A stretch of DNA of 48,433 nucleotides, taken from contig JAIXUV010000115.1 in assembly GCA_027483345.1 (NCBI GenBank), forward strand, positions 1-48,433, in the 5' to 3' direction. Under the pieces are notes generated by a model. The model saw only the letters and a list, made by a program, of their open reading frames with translations, ran no database searches and was not told the origin of the DNA. Positions 8,752-16,732 of the stretch are shown one piece after another (position 1 is the stretch's first letter; each line of letters starts with the position of its first letter). The stretch comes from Verrucomicrobiales bacterium. Its GTDB lineage: Bacteria > Verrucomicrobiota > Verrucomicrobiia > Limisphaerales > UBA9464. Made by a program: the position numbers and the translations under genes.

Positions 8752-9744
8752 GTGAAAGCCGCCGTCCTCCAAGGCATCAACGAACTCGTCGTCGACACCG
8801 TCCCGCAGCCCGCACCGAAGTCCGGCGAGGTTCTCGTCCGGATCCAGGCCGCGGCCCTGAACCACCGCGACGTCTGGATCAAGACCGGCCAGTATGCCGG
8901 GCTCCATTTCCCGATCATCCCCGGCTCGGACGGCGCCGGCACCGTGGTCGAGGTCGGCGAAGGCGTCGACTCCGCCTGGATGGAACGAGAGGTCATCATC
9001 AACCCGTCCTTCGACTGGGGGAATTCCGAGAAGGCCCAGGAACCGCGGTTCACCATCCTTGGGCTCCCGCACGACGGCACGCTGGCCGAGTTCATCCGGG
9101 TTCCCTTGGCCCAAGTCGCCCCGAAACCTTCTCACCTTACGTGGGAGGAGGCCGCCGCCCTGCCCTTGGCTGGCTTGACCGCGTTCCGGGCGCTCTTCCG
9201 CCGCGCGCAGTTGCAGCCCCACGAACGCATCCTCATCAACGGCATCGGGGCGGGCACCGCGCTCATCGCCCTGCAGTTCGCGGTCGCCGCCGGCGCCCTG
9301 CCCTGCGTCACCTCCAGCACGCCGTCGAAACTGGAGAAGGCCCATGAACTCGGCGCCAAGGCGGGTGTGCTCTACAACCTGCCGGACTGGCACGTGGAGT
9401 TTGGACGCCACCACGGACCGTTCGACGTCATCGTGGACAGCGCCGGCGGCAGCGGCTTCGACCATCTCATCGACCTCGCCGCCCCGGGCGGACGCATCGT
9501 CTTCTTCGGGGCCACCCGCGGAAACCCGCCCGAACTCAGCATGCGCAAGGTGTTCTGGCGGCAACTCTCCCTGCTTGGAACCACCATGGGCAGCCCGGCC
9601 GACTTCGCCGACATGGTCGACTTCGTGAAGAACCATGCCATCCGGCCGGTGGTGGACACCGTGTTCCCGTTGGAAAAGGCCTCGGAGGCGTTCCAGCGGA
9701 TGGAACGCGGCGAGCAGTTCGGCAAGCTGGTGATCCGGCTTTGA
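8752..9744 (+). CDS. MDR-superfamily oxidoreductase (quinone-reductase/alcohol-dehydrogenase-like, YogA type)
   Basis: This 330-residue medium-chain dehydrogenase/reductase has an N-terminal GroES-like domain (LNHRDVWIKTGQY, PIIPGSDGAGTVVEVG) and a C-terminal Rossmann domain with GIGAGTA near residues 164-170. The usual zinc-ligand Cys/His positions and the structural four-Cys lobe are not visible, so it is probably a zinc-free NAD(P)H-dependent reductase of the quinone-oxidoreductase branch. GTG at 8752 is chosen because relatives begin with KAAVL-type strands; ATG at 8698 in the same frame would add 18 residues with no family likeness. It stands alone and converges on cysK. The substrate cannot be told from sequence. 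Confidence 0.85.
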   Translation: MKAAVLQGINELVVDTVPQPAPKSGEVLVRIQAAALNHRDVWIKTGQYAGLHFPIIPGSDGAGTVVEVGEGVDSAWMEREVIINPSFDWGNSEKAQEPRFTILGLPHDGTLAEFIRVPLAQVAPKPSHLTWEEAAALPLAGLTAFRALFRRAQLQPHERILINGIGAGTALIALQFAVAAGALPCVTSSTPSKLEKAHELGAKAGVLYNLPDWHVEFGRHHGPFDVIVDSAGGSGFDHLIDLAAPGGRIVFFGATRGNPPELSMRKVFWRQLSLLGTTMGSPADFADMVDFVKNHAIRPVVDTVFPLEKASEAFQRMERGEQFGKLVIRL

Positions 9745-9803
9745 ATCGGCGGGAGCGCCGCGGATCACGGGGTTTCGGAGATCTTCCACCCCGACAAATC
9801 AAT

Positions 9804-9840
9804 GGCGGCGAACCCGACCCTGTGGATCCGGTCCGCCGCC
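9804..9840 (-). terminator. possible cysK terminator
   Basis: GGCGGCG at 9804-9810 pairs with CGCCGCC at 9834-9840, and GACC/GGTC extends the stem inside with a 5-base bulge. On the leftward strand the hairpin lies 24 bases after the cysK stop and is followed by ATTGATTTG, only moderately T-rich. Confidence 0.3.
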
Positions 9841-9864
9841 GTCAAAAGGGCCCGATATCCCAGA

Positions 9865-10860
9865 TCAGCCGCCGACCTCGGCGCGGGCTTCGGCGGCCAG
9901 CGCCGTCGAGAGGTACCGCTCACCGGTGGAGCATCCGATCGTGACGATCGTCTTGCCCTTGTTCTCCGGACGCTTCGCGACCTCGATGGCCGCCCAGACG
10001 TTCGCACCGCTGGAGATGCCGGCGAGGATGCCCTCCTCCTTGGCGAGACGCCGCGCGATGGCGAAGGCGTCGTCGTTCGAGACCTGCACCGCCTCGACGA
10101 TCTGGTCGTTGCCGTTCGAGTCCTTCAGATGGAGATTCTTCGGGACGAATCCGGCACCGGTGCCCTGGATCTTGTGCGGTCCGGGCTTCACCGACTGTCC
10201 GGCCAGGGTCTGGCTGATCACCGGGGAATCCTTCGGCTCCACGGCGATGGCGTGGAACGACGCCTTGAGCGGCTTGATGTATTCGTACACGCCCGAGATC
10301 GTCCCGCCGGTGCCGACCGCGGCCACCAGGATGTCAACAGCGCCATCGGTGTCCTCCCAGATCTCAGGCCCCGTGGTGGCCGTGTGGATGTTGGGGTTGG
10401 CGGGATTCTCGAACTGCTGCGGGATCCACGAGTCGGGCGTCTCCTTCGCCAACTGCTCAGCCCGGGCGATCGCCCCGCGCATGCCCTCGCTACCCGGCGT
10501 CAGCACGAGCTTGGCTCCCAGCAGCGCCAACAGCGTGCGGCGCTCCAGGGACATGGTCTCCGGCATGGTGAGGATCAACCGGTAGCCCCGCGCGGCCGCG
10601 ACGAAGGCGAGGGCGATGCCGGTGTTTCCGGAGGTCGGCTCGATGATCGTGGTGCCCGGCTTCAACACGCCGGACTTCTCGGCGGCATCGATCATGGCCA
10701 TGCCGATGCGGTCCTTCACGGATCCCAGCGGATTGAAGAACTCGCACTTCAGCAGAACCTGCGTGGAGGGATCGACGCCGAAGCTGGCGGGAATGCGGTT
10801 CAGACGGACCAGCGGCGTGCGGCCGACGGTTTCGACGATGTTGTTGTAGATGCGTCCCAT
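9865..10860 (-). CDS. cysK: cysteine synthase (O-acetylserine sulfhydrylase)
   Basis: A full-length (331-residue) PLP enzyme of fold type II that makes cysteine from O-acetylserine and sulfide. The PLP lysine is Lys49 in [11 protein letters not shown]. The substrate loop TSGNTG is at 76-81, the phosphate-binding loop GTGGTISG at 183-190 and KIQGTGAGF at 230-238. The C-terminus GISSGAN fits CysK rather than a cystathionine beta-synthase, and no CBS domains follow. ATG at 10860 gives the canonical start ([20 protein letters not shown]). It is the last gene of a leftward series, 68 bases after a cytochrome/WD40 gene with no obvious functional link. No Shine-Dalgarno sequence is seen. Confidence 0.95.
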   Translation of the reverse strand: MGRIYNNIVETVGRTPLVRLNRIPASFGVDPSTQVLLKCEFFNPLGSVKDRIGMAMIDAAEKSGVLKPGTTIIEPTSGNTGIALAFVAAARGYRLILTMPETMSLERRTLLALLGAKLVLTPGSEGMRGAIARAEQLAKETPDSWIPQQFENPANPNIHTATTGPEIWEDTDGAVDILVAAVGTGGTISGVYEYIKPLKASFHAIAVEPKDSPVISQTLAGQSVKPGPHKIQGTGAGFVPKNLHLKDSNGNDQIVEAVQVSNDDAFAIARRLAKEEGILAGISSGANVWAAIEVAKRPENKGKTIVTIGCSTGERYLSTALAAEARAEVGG

Positions 10861-10928
10861 GTTCGGAGGGCTTACGGAGTGGACTTGAATTCTGTCCCCC
10901 GGTCGCCCCCGGGCAAGCCTCCATTTCC

Positions 10929-12287
10929 TCAGCGAATTCCCGGAAACGGACGGAACTCCGACACGGACGCCGCTTCCCCGGCCGTCCAGATGCGGATCCA
11001 ACCATCTTGGAAACCGCCGGCGACCCGTTCCCCGACGCTCGTCCAAGCCACGGCCGTGGCACGCCCCGCGGAGCGGAACTCACGGGGCTTCTGAACCGAC
11101 TTCCAGGAATGCCGCCGCACCACGCCGTCCGTTCCCGCGGTCAGGAACCCGTCCGGCACCGAGACCATCGAGGTCAGCTCCGCATCCCCGAACGAGGCCA
11201 CCGTCTTCGAATCCGATCCCGCCACCTCCCAGACCCGGAGCCTCCGGTCCTTGCCGCTGCTGACGACCCGGCCCGCGTCCACGTTGAACTCCGCCGCGAA
11301 GACCACCGCCCCATGCTCGGTGAAGCTGGAGACCGCCTCGCCCGAGGCCGCATCCGCCACCCGAACGGTCCGATCGCGGCTGGCGCTCACCAGGCGTTTG
11401 CCGTCACCGCTCCAGGCCAGGGACAGCACCCAGTCCGAGTGCGGCGGCAGCGCGACCCGTCTCGTTCCGGAGGCTGCGTCATGGACCGACACCACGCCAT
11501 CCGCTCCCCCGACGGCGATCCGGCTGCCATCGGGACTGAATCGCACGGCTGTCAGGACATCGGCCCCACCCCGAAGCCAGGCCCGCAACGTGCCGTCCGA
11601 CGCATGGAGCAGGACCGCCTCTCCCTGCCGTCCGGGACTGCCCGCGGCCACCGCCAGCGAGGCTCCGTCCGGACTCCAGTCCAAGGCGGTGATCCGGTCC
11701 GGCAGCCCGGGAAGCCGACGCTTCAGTCCGCCGCCCAGGGTCTCGACGACGAGCACTTCCCGAAACGCCCCGACCGCCAGTTCCGATCCGTCTCCTGAGA
11801 ATGTCAGCGCTGCGATGGGGACCGGATGGCGGTACGCGACGGGAGCCACGCCGCCGGCACCCCGCGGCAGCCAAGCGGACAGCGCGGCGTCCGCGGACTT
11901 CCCCTCCATCACCGCCCCGCCCTGGATCCAGGACCGGATCCGTTCGATCTCGTCGGCGGTGAGCGGGGCACCGTCCTTCGGCATGCGCTCCTCGGGATCC
12001 TGGCTGGTGATCCAATGCATCCAGGAACTCGCCCCCGGATCGCCGGGAACGACCGGAACTTCTCCGCTGGTGCCGGCCAATCGCAATTGCGCCACCGAAT
12101 CCATCCGATAGCGGCCCTTGGCCTTCGACTCCTGATGGCATCCAAGGCACCGCTCGAGAAGGATTGGGACCACGTCCCTTCCGAAGTCGGCTTTCCGCAT
12201 CGCGGACTCCTGCGCCACAGCCGCTGGAACGAGACAAAAGGCCGACCACAACAGGGCCTTCGCCAGCGGGTTCAACGCCGCCTCCAT
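10929..12287 (-). CDS. exported Planctomycete-type cytochrome c plus WD40 propeller protein
   Basis: A signal peptide ([16 protein letters not shown], residues 11-26) leads to a Planctomycete cytochrome c domain with CLGCH at 47-51 and a likely axial Met102 in RMPKDG. Residues about 150-452 are WD40 repeats, seen as recurring FSPDG, WSPDG, WSGDG and S(A)SRDRTVRV motifs. Such proteins are typical of Planctomycetes and Verrucomicrobia; their role is not defined, though the haem suggests electron transfer at the outer face of the membrane. ATG at 12287 is set by the signal peptide and overlaps the upstream membrane-protein gene by 16 bases, which implies co-transcription. Confidence 0.85.
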   Translation of the reverse strand: MEAALNPLAKALLWSAFCLVPAAVAQESAMRKADFGRDVVPILLERCLGCHQESKAKGRYRMDSVAQLRLAGTSGEVPVVPGDPGASSWMHWITSQDPEERMPKDGAPLTADEIERIRSWIQGGAVMEGKSADAALSAWLPRGAGGVAPVAYRHPVPIAALTFSGDGSELAVGAFREVLVVETLGGGLKRRLPGLPDRITALDWSPDGASLAVAAGSPGRQGEAVLLHASDGTLRAWLRGGADVLTAVRFSPDGSRIAVGGADGVVSVHDAASGTRRVALPPHSDWVLSLAWSGDGKRLVSASRDRTVRVADAASGEAVSSFTEHGAVVFAAEFNVDAGRVVSSGKDRRLRVWEVAGSDSKTVASFGDAELTSMVSVPDGFLTAGTDGVVRRHSWKSVQKPREFRSAGRATAVAWTSVGERVAGGFQDGWIRIWTAGEAASVSEFRPFPGIR

Positions 12288-12685
12288 TCGATGCCCGCCC
12301 AGGCGAGCAGCGCCATGCCGACCGGCGTTCCGGTGATGGAAGTCGGCACTGCGGCGACGACACCCAGGGCGAAGGCCTTGGCGAGTGCGGCAGACCACGG
12401 ATCACGACGTGCGGCTCGTTGAAGCCAGAGCGTTGGCAGGAAGACGCTGAGGAAGCTCAGCGGAATGGTCACCACCCAGAGGAGTGCGGCCCAGTCGGCC
12501 GTCATCCAAAGGTTGTCCACGAACAGGAGGATCGCCGAAGCCGCCGGATGGATTGGGGAGAACTTCCTCTCCAGCAACGGCGGCATTTCCGAGTCGAGGC
12601 TGCCGTCGGTCCCCGGAAGCCGCATGGGCACGCCTGGCGACGTACGGTCTGAGACATCCCGCTTCGTTGGTTCCGGTTCGTGCAT
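12272..12685 (-). CDS. small membrane protein of unknown function
   Basis: This 137-residue protein has a polar N-terminus of about 45 residues and then hydrophobic segments near 63-84 (TADWAALLWVVTIPLSFLSVFL) and 103-130 (FALGVVAAVPTSITG, GMALLAWAGI). It ends in a positive WRRR tail. I do not recognise the family. It lies 15 bases downstream of the exonuclease gene and overlaps the next gene by 16 bases, so it belongs to the leftward transcription unit. The start at 12685 has a weak GGAG about 11 bases upstream; ATG at residue 21 is an alternative. Confidence 0.6.
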   Translation of the reverse strand: MHEPEPTKRDVSDRTSPGVPMRLPGTDGSLDSEMPPLLERKFSPIHPAASAILLFVDNLWMTADWAALLWVVTIPLSFLSVFLPTLWLQRAARRDPWSAALAKAFALGVVAAVPTSITGTPVGMALLAWAGIEWRRR

Positions 12686-12700
12686 TCGTCCGCTCCGCCG

Positions 12701-13603
12701 TCAGAAGAGGCTTCCCTGCGCGGCTGCCTCCTCGGGTCCGAGTTCGGACAGAAGGCTCCGGAATCCCCATCGCCGATAGAGTTCGCGCAACGTCGGGACA
12801 TCCAAGGGCGTCGGCGCTAGGGACGCGAGGTCAGGCCCGCCTTCCAACGAGCATTTCAGGGCCACCATCCGCTGATTGCGCCGGACGTTCTCCATGGCTC
12901 CGAGCAGTTCGGCGCGTTGGCGGTCCGATTTCACCTCGGTCAAACGGGAGAACAGCGCCTCGACGCTGCCAAAACGCCGGAGCAGGTCCGTCGCGGTCTT
13001 CGGGCCGACACCCGGCACTCCGGGGATGTTGTCCACCGCGTCGCCGACCAAGCTCAGCCAATCCACGATCTGCGCCGGCTCGACACCGGACTTCGCCACA
13101 ACCTCCGCCGCCCCCCAGACCTTCTCGGTCTTGTCATTGGGATTGAAGAGACCGATGTGGTCGTTGACGAGCTGCATGAAGTCCTTGTCCGAACTGGCCA
13201 CGACCGTGTTCCAGCCAGCCGCCTCGGCCCGCTTCGCGTAGGTCCCGATCCAGTCGTCGGCCTCCGTACCGTCCTGCTCCCACGAGGAATAGCCCGCGGC
13301 CGCCAGCCAGCCCGGCATCTGGTCGATCTGGACCGCGAGTCCCTCGGGCATCGGAGGACGCTGCTGCTTGTATCCGGGCAGCTCCGCCATGCGCTCCTCG
13401 GCGAGGCCACCATCCCAGATCACCAGGCGATGCGTCGGCTTCAGGATCCCCTCCATCTTCTGGAGCATCTTGATGAAGCCGTAGAGGGCGTTCGTGGGCG
13501 CGCCGTCGGGGCCGTTGAGCGAGCGGATCGCGTGGAAAGCCCGGTAGGCGTAGGCATGACCGTCCACGAGCAGCAGCCGCGGGGTGGGTTCGGACTCGGA
13601 CAT
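12701..13603 (-). CDS. stand-alone 5'-3' exonuclease (PolA N-terminal domain type)
   Basis: This 300-residue protein corresponds to the 5' nuclease domain of DNA polymerase I without the polymerase, as in ExoIX/Xni-type proteins. Metal-binding acids are visible: Asp14 in LLVDGHAYAYRAFHA, Asp64 in VIWDGG, the TEADD cluster at 113-117, Asp139/Asp141 in SSDKDF, and Asp188/Asp191 in VGDAVDNIPGVPG. A helix-hairpin-helix (GVPGVGPKTA) sits at 195-204. It should cut 5' flaps or remove RNA primers. All catalytic clusters look complete, unlike E. coli Xni, which lacks some. ATG at 13603 is the natural start just ahead of the first strand. The gene heads a short leftward unit with a 15-base gap to the next. 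Confidence 0.88.
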   Translation of the reverse strand: MSESEPTPRLLLVDGHAYAYRAFHAIRSLNGPDGAPTNALYGFIKMLQKMEGILKPTHRLVIWDGGLAEERMAELPGYKQQRPPMPEGLAVQIDQMPGWLAAAGYSSWEQDGTEADDWIGTYAKRAEAAGWNTVVASSDKDFMQLVNDHIGLFNPNDKTEKVWGAAEVVAKSGVEPAQIVDWLSLVGDAVDNIPGVPGVGPKTATDLLRRFGSVEALFSRLTEVKSDRQRAELLGAMENVRRNQRMVALKCSLEGGPDLASLAPTPLDVPTLRELYRRWGFRSLLSELGPEEAAAQGSLF

Positions 13604-13649
13604 CGCGGATGAACCTGCTTGGCGACCCGATCCCAGACAAGGCCGGGCT

Positions 13650-14657
13650 TCAGCGGCTCGGCGAAGCGAGCGTCCCGGACAAGAATTCCTCCACGGCCTT
13701 CGTCCACTCCGCAGGCGAAGTCGCCAGCCCTCCCTCGTGACCGGAGTCCGCCAAGCGCACCAACGTGACCGGTCCATCCGCCGCGCGCTTCAATTCCTCG
13801 GCTTCCTCCGACCGCACCCGCGTGTCCCGTTCCCCGTGGATCAGCAGCACCGGGACCCGGATCCGCCGAAGGTACCCCACCGGCTGATGCCGGAACCCGT
13901 CGAAGCCCGCCACCCGGCCTCCCCAGAAGGTCAGCAGCCAACCACCCGGATTCCTCGGAAGCCCCATCGCGGCGAAGCGGTTCTCCACGGCGTCCTGGAA
14001 ACGCGCGAAGGTGCATTCGCCGATGATTCCCCGCGGCTCGATCCCGAGTTCCCCAACCGCCCGCATCACGGCCGCCGCCCCCATCGAGGCGCCATGGAGG
14101 AATACCGGGTTTCCCGCCGCACGGGACGAAGCGGCCGCGAAAACCGCCCGGACGTCCTCCGCCTCGTGGTAGCCCAAGGAGGTGGTATTTCCGCTGGAAC
14201 CGCCGACACCCCGGAAATCGGTCAGCCAGACCTCGAGTCCCATCCGGTGGTAGGCCTCTCCCATTCCCAACAACCCGTCCTTGCTCCCTCCGTATCCGTG
14301 GAAGAGCAGGATCACGCCATGGGTGGGCCCGCCGTTCGGTGCGGGGAGGCGCCAGGTCTCGAGCAGGACATCCGACGAGGCCAAGATCCGGAGCGTTTCG
14401 AACTCCAACCCGAGGTCGCGGGGCGTCCGATGATTGCCTGGACGTGGGAAATCGACACCGCGAACGAGGACCCCAAGACGTTCCAGCCGGCCCAGGCTTT
14501 CGGGCGGACGTGTCCGCACTGTCGCATCCGAGAAGGTCATGAACTTCCGGGCGTGGTTCCACGCCAGCAACTGGGTAAGGAACACCACGGCCGCGATCCC
14601 CAACCCGACACGGACCAGGATCCTTCGCCGCGCGGATGCAATGGACGGGACAGCCAT
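13650..14657 (-). CDS. membrane-anchored alpha/beta hydrolase
   Basis: This is a 335-residue hydrolase with one N-terminal membrane segment at about residues 14-32 and the catalytic domain outside. The oxyanion strand is LLFHGYGGSKDG at 118-129. The nucleophile elbow is GASMG at 189-193 (Ser191), the acid is Asp278 in HGERDTRV and the base is His307 in DSGHEGG. It resembles the BAAT/cutinase-like and YqkD/FrsA-like hydrolases; the substrate is unknown. ATG at 14657 gives a short basic lead into the membrane segment and has GAGGG about 9 bases upstream; in-frame ATGs at 14687 and 14744 exist. It is divergent from the CarF-type gene, and the 98-bp gap must hold both promoters. Confidence 0.8.
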   Translation of the reverse strand: MAVPSIASARRRILVRVGLGIAAVVFLTQLLAWNHARKFMTFSDATVRTRPPESLGRLERLGVLVRGVDFPRPGNHRTPRDLGLEFETLRILASSDVLLETWRLPAPNGGPTHGVILLFHGYGGSKDGLLGMGEAYHRMGLEVWLTDFRGVGGSSGNTTSLGYHEAEDVRAVFAAASSRAAGNPVFLHGASMGAAAVMRAVGELGIEPRGIIGECTFARFQDAVENRFAAMGLPRNPGGWLLTFWGGRVAGFDGFRHQPVGYLRRIRVPVLLIHGERDTRVRSEEAEELKRAADGPVTLVRLADSGHEGGLATSPAEWTKAVEEFLSGTLASPSR

Positions 14658-14755
14658 CGACGCGACCCTCGCCGGCGGGATCGACTGCATCAATGTCGGG
14701 GGAACGCTTTTCGATTCACCGGAACGCGGTGGGATCGGCGACACCGTGCGGCGTC

Positions 14756-15358
14756 ATGAACGCCTGGTTCACCGCACCGCTCGAGACCGCAGGGATCTTC
14801 CTCGCCGCCGACTTCGTCGTCGGCTTCGTCCATTGGATCGAGGACGCCTACATCCGGGAGAACAGCCCGGTGGTGGGCGGACTGATCGGAAGACCCAACA
14901 TCCTCCACCACCACCTGCCCCGTCACTTCACCCGCAAGTCGTGGTGGGAATCGTGTTGGGACCAGATGATCCTCGCGGGTGTCTTCCTCGCGTTCGCCTT
15001 GTGGGCCGGGTTCCTCGGCTGGCAGGCGGTCCTGTTCGCGGCCCTTGTGGGCAACGCGAACCAGATCCACAAGTGGGCCCACCGCAGCCGCCGGGAGAAC
15101 GGTCCTTGGATCAGTCTTCTCCAGGACCTGAAGGTCTTCCAGAGTGCCCGCCATCACGCCCGCCACCACACCGATCCCAAGTCCACCCACTACTGCGTGA
15201 TCACCGAATTCCTGAACCCGGTGCTCGAACGTCTCCGTTTCTGGACGCGCCTCGAGTGCCTTCTCTGGAAGTTCTTCCACCTGCGCCGCCGGATCGACTC
15301 CTCCAACCGCCGCCATGGCGCCCCTCCGGATTGGATCCGGATGGCGTCCCATGCCTGA
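14756..15358 (+). CDS. carF: CarF/TMEM189-type lipid desaturase (plasmanylethanolamine desaturase family)
   Basis: A 200-residue membrane enzyme of the Kua/LDD family. Its characterised members (CarF of Myxococcus, human PEDS1) introduce the vinyl-ether double bond that turns plasmanyl into plasmenyl lipids, using O2 and a di-iron centre. The His pattern is complete: His26 in FVHWIEDAY, HHHLPRHF at 51-58, NQIHKWAH at 102-109 and HHARHHTDP at 133-141 followed by HYCVITEFLNP. Hydrophobic segments lie at 11-25 and about 71-99. It is 18 bases upstream of an LplT-like transporter and heads a nine-gene rightward run. No Shine-Dalgarno sequence precedes ATG 14756; the frame extends upstream but without family likeness. 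The exact lipid substrate is inferred. Confidence 0.87.
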   Translation: MNAWFTAPLETAGIFLAADFVVGFVHWIEDAYIRENSPVVGGLIGRPNILHHHLPRHFTRKSWWESCWDQMILAGVFLAFALWAGFLGWQAVLFAALVGNANQIHKWAHRSRRENGPWISLLQDLKVFQSARHHARHHTDPKSTHYCVITEFLNPVLERLRFWTRLECLLWKFFHLRRRIDSSNRRHGAPPDWIRMASHA

Positions 15359-15376
15359 TTCCCAGCCGTACGACCC

Positions 15377-16732
15377 ATGAATTCCGCCCGCAACTACCCA
15401 CTTCTTCTGCTGAGCCAGTTCCTCGGCGCCTTCGGGGACAACGCCATCCTCGCGGTGATCGTCGGGCAACTCACCTACCTCCAGAAGGCGGGCCGCATCA
15501 CCGAGGCCGAGCTGCGTACCAGCAACACCATCTACACCAGCCTCCTCTTCGTTCCCTACATCCTGCTCGCTCCGTTGGCCGGCTACCTGAACGACCGCTT
15601 CGCCAAGACCCGCTGGCTCGCCGGCGGCAACCTCCTCAAGCTCGCCGGGACCTTGGTCTGCATGCTCAGCGTCCATGGCAGCACCTTCTGGCAGGGACTC
15701 GGATACCTGATCGTCGGAATCGGCTCCTGCCTCTATGCCCCTGCGAAGTACGGGATCCTCCCCGAGATCCTGCCCCGGGAACGCCTGGTGAAGGCCAACG
15801 GTTCGGTGGAACTCCTCACCCTGGTCGCCATCCTCGTGGGCGCGATTGCCGGTTCCGTGATGGCCGACCGGTGGAAGGATGCCGTCCTGAGCTCCTACTG
15901 CGTCGTCCTGGCGATCTTCGGCGGATCCCTGCTCCTCAACCTGCTCATGGAGAAGACCCCCGAGGACCGCTCGGTCCGGCTGGCGGGAAGCGTGACTGAG
16001 TTCACGGACCACCTGCTGGAACTCGTCGGGTCCCCCCGCTTGGGACGTCTCCTGACCACGGGAATCCCAGGCGGAACCGGTTCGGCGGGCCTCTTCGCCG
16101 GCTCGACCCGGCTGCTGAGCGTGCTGGTCGGCACGGCCCTCTTCTGGGTCTGCGGCGCGGCGATGAAGATCAACTTCCAACCCTGGGGACTCGAGGTCCT
16201 GAAGCTGCCGGACAACACCCAGATCGCCCTTCTCGGCCTTTGGCTCAGCATCGGCGTGATGGTCGGCAGCATCGCGGCCGGACAACTCTTCCGACTGGGC
16301 GACCTCCGCAGGACCCGCCTCTTTGGGTTCGCCCTCGCCGGTATCCTCGCGCTCCTCTACACGGTGGAGGACCTCGGGTTCTGGCGGACCCCGGTGGTGC
16401 ACGCCGGGCCGCTGCACCTTGTCGTGCCGGTGGTGCTCCTCCTGGTGGCCGCCGGGATCGCCGCCGGCCTCTTCCTCATCCCGCTCAACGCCGCGCTCCA
16501 GTCCGAATCCGATCCGCGGAAGCTCGGAAAGACCATCGCGGTGCAGAACCTCGCCGACAACCTGGGCATGATGACCGCCGGGGTGATCTGTTTCCTCTGC
16601 GTCAAGGCGGGCATCAGCTCGTCCGGCGTCTTCCTGATCCTTGCCGGGGCCATCGCCTTCGTCGTCACACTGCTCCGGATCCCGCCGCTCCTCCGCGTCG
16701 GACAGACTCAGCCGCCTACGGTTTCCCCATGA
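15377..16732 (+). CDS. lplT: MFS transporter, LplT-like lysophospholipid flippase
   Basis: This 451-residue major-facilitator protein has about 12 membrane segments. The N-terminal signature FLGAFGDNAIL, the loop GYLNDRFAKTRWL and GSCLYAPAKYGILPEILP are typical of LplT, which flips lysophosphatidylethanolamine across the inner membrane for re-acylation. Its stop overlaps the start of the Aas-like gene by four bases (ATGA), the same pairing as lplT-aas in enterobacteria, so the assignment rests on both sequence and context. It follows a plasmalogen-type desaturase gene by 18 bases. The substrate lysolipid here could be a lyso-ether lipid, which is inference. Confidence 0.85.
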   Translation: MNSARNYPLLLLSQFLGAFGDNAILAVIVGQLTYLQKAGRITEAELRTSNTIYTSLLFVPYILLAPLAGYLNDRFAKTRWLAGGNLLKLAGTLVCMLSVHGSTFWQGLGYLIVGIGSCLYAPAKYGILPEILPRERLVKANGSVELLTLVAILVGAIAGSVMADRWKDAVLSSYCVVLAIFGGSLLLNLLMEKTPEDRSVRLAGSVTEFTDHLLELVGSPRLGRLLTTGIPGGTGSAGLFAGSTRLLSVLVGTALFWVCGAAMKINFQPWGLEVLKLPDNTQIALLGLWLSIGVMVGSIAAGQLFRLGDLRRTRLFGFALAGILALLYTVEDLGFWRTPVVHAGPLHLVVPVVLLLVAAGIAAGLFLIPLNAALQSESDPRKLGKTIAVQNLADNLGMMTAGVICFLCVKAGISSSGVFLILAGAIAFVVTLLRIPPLLRVGQTQPPTVSP

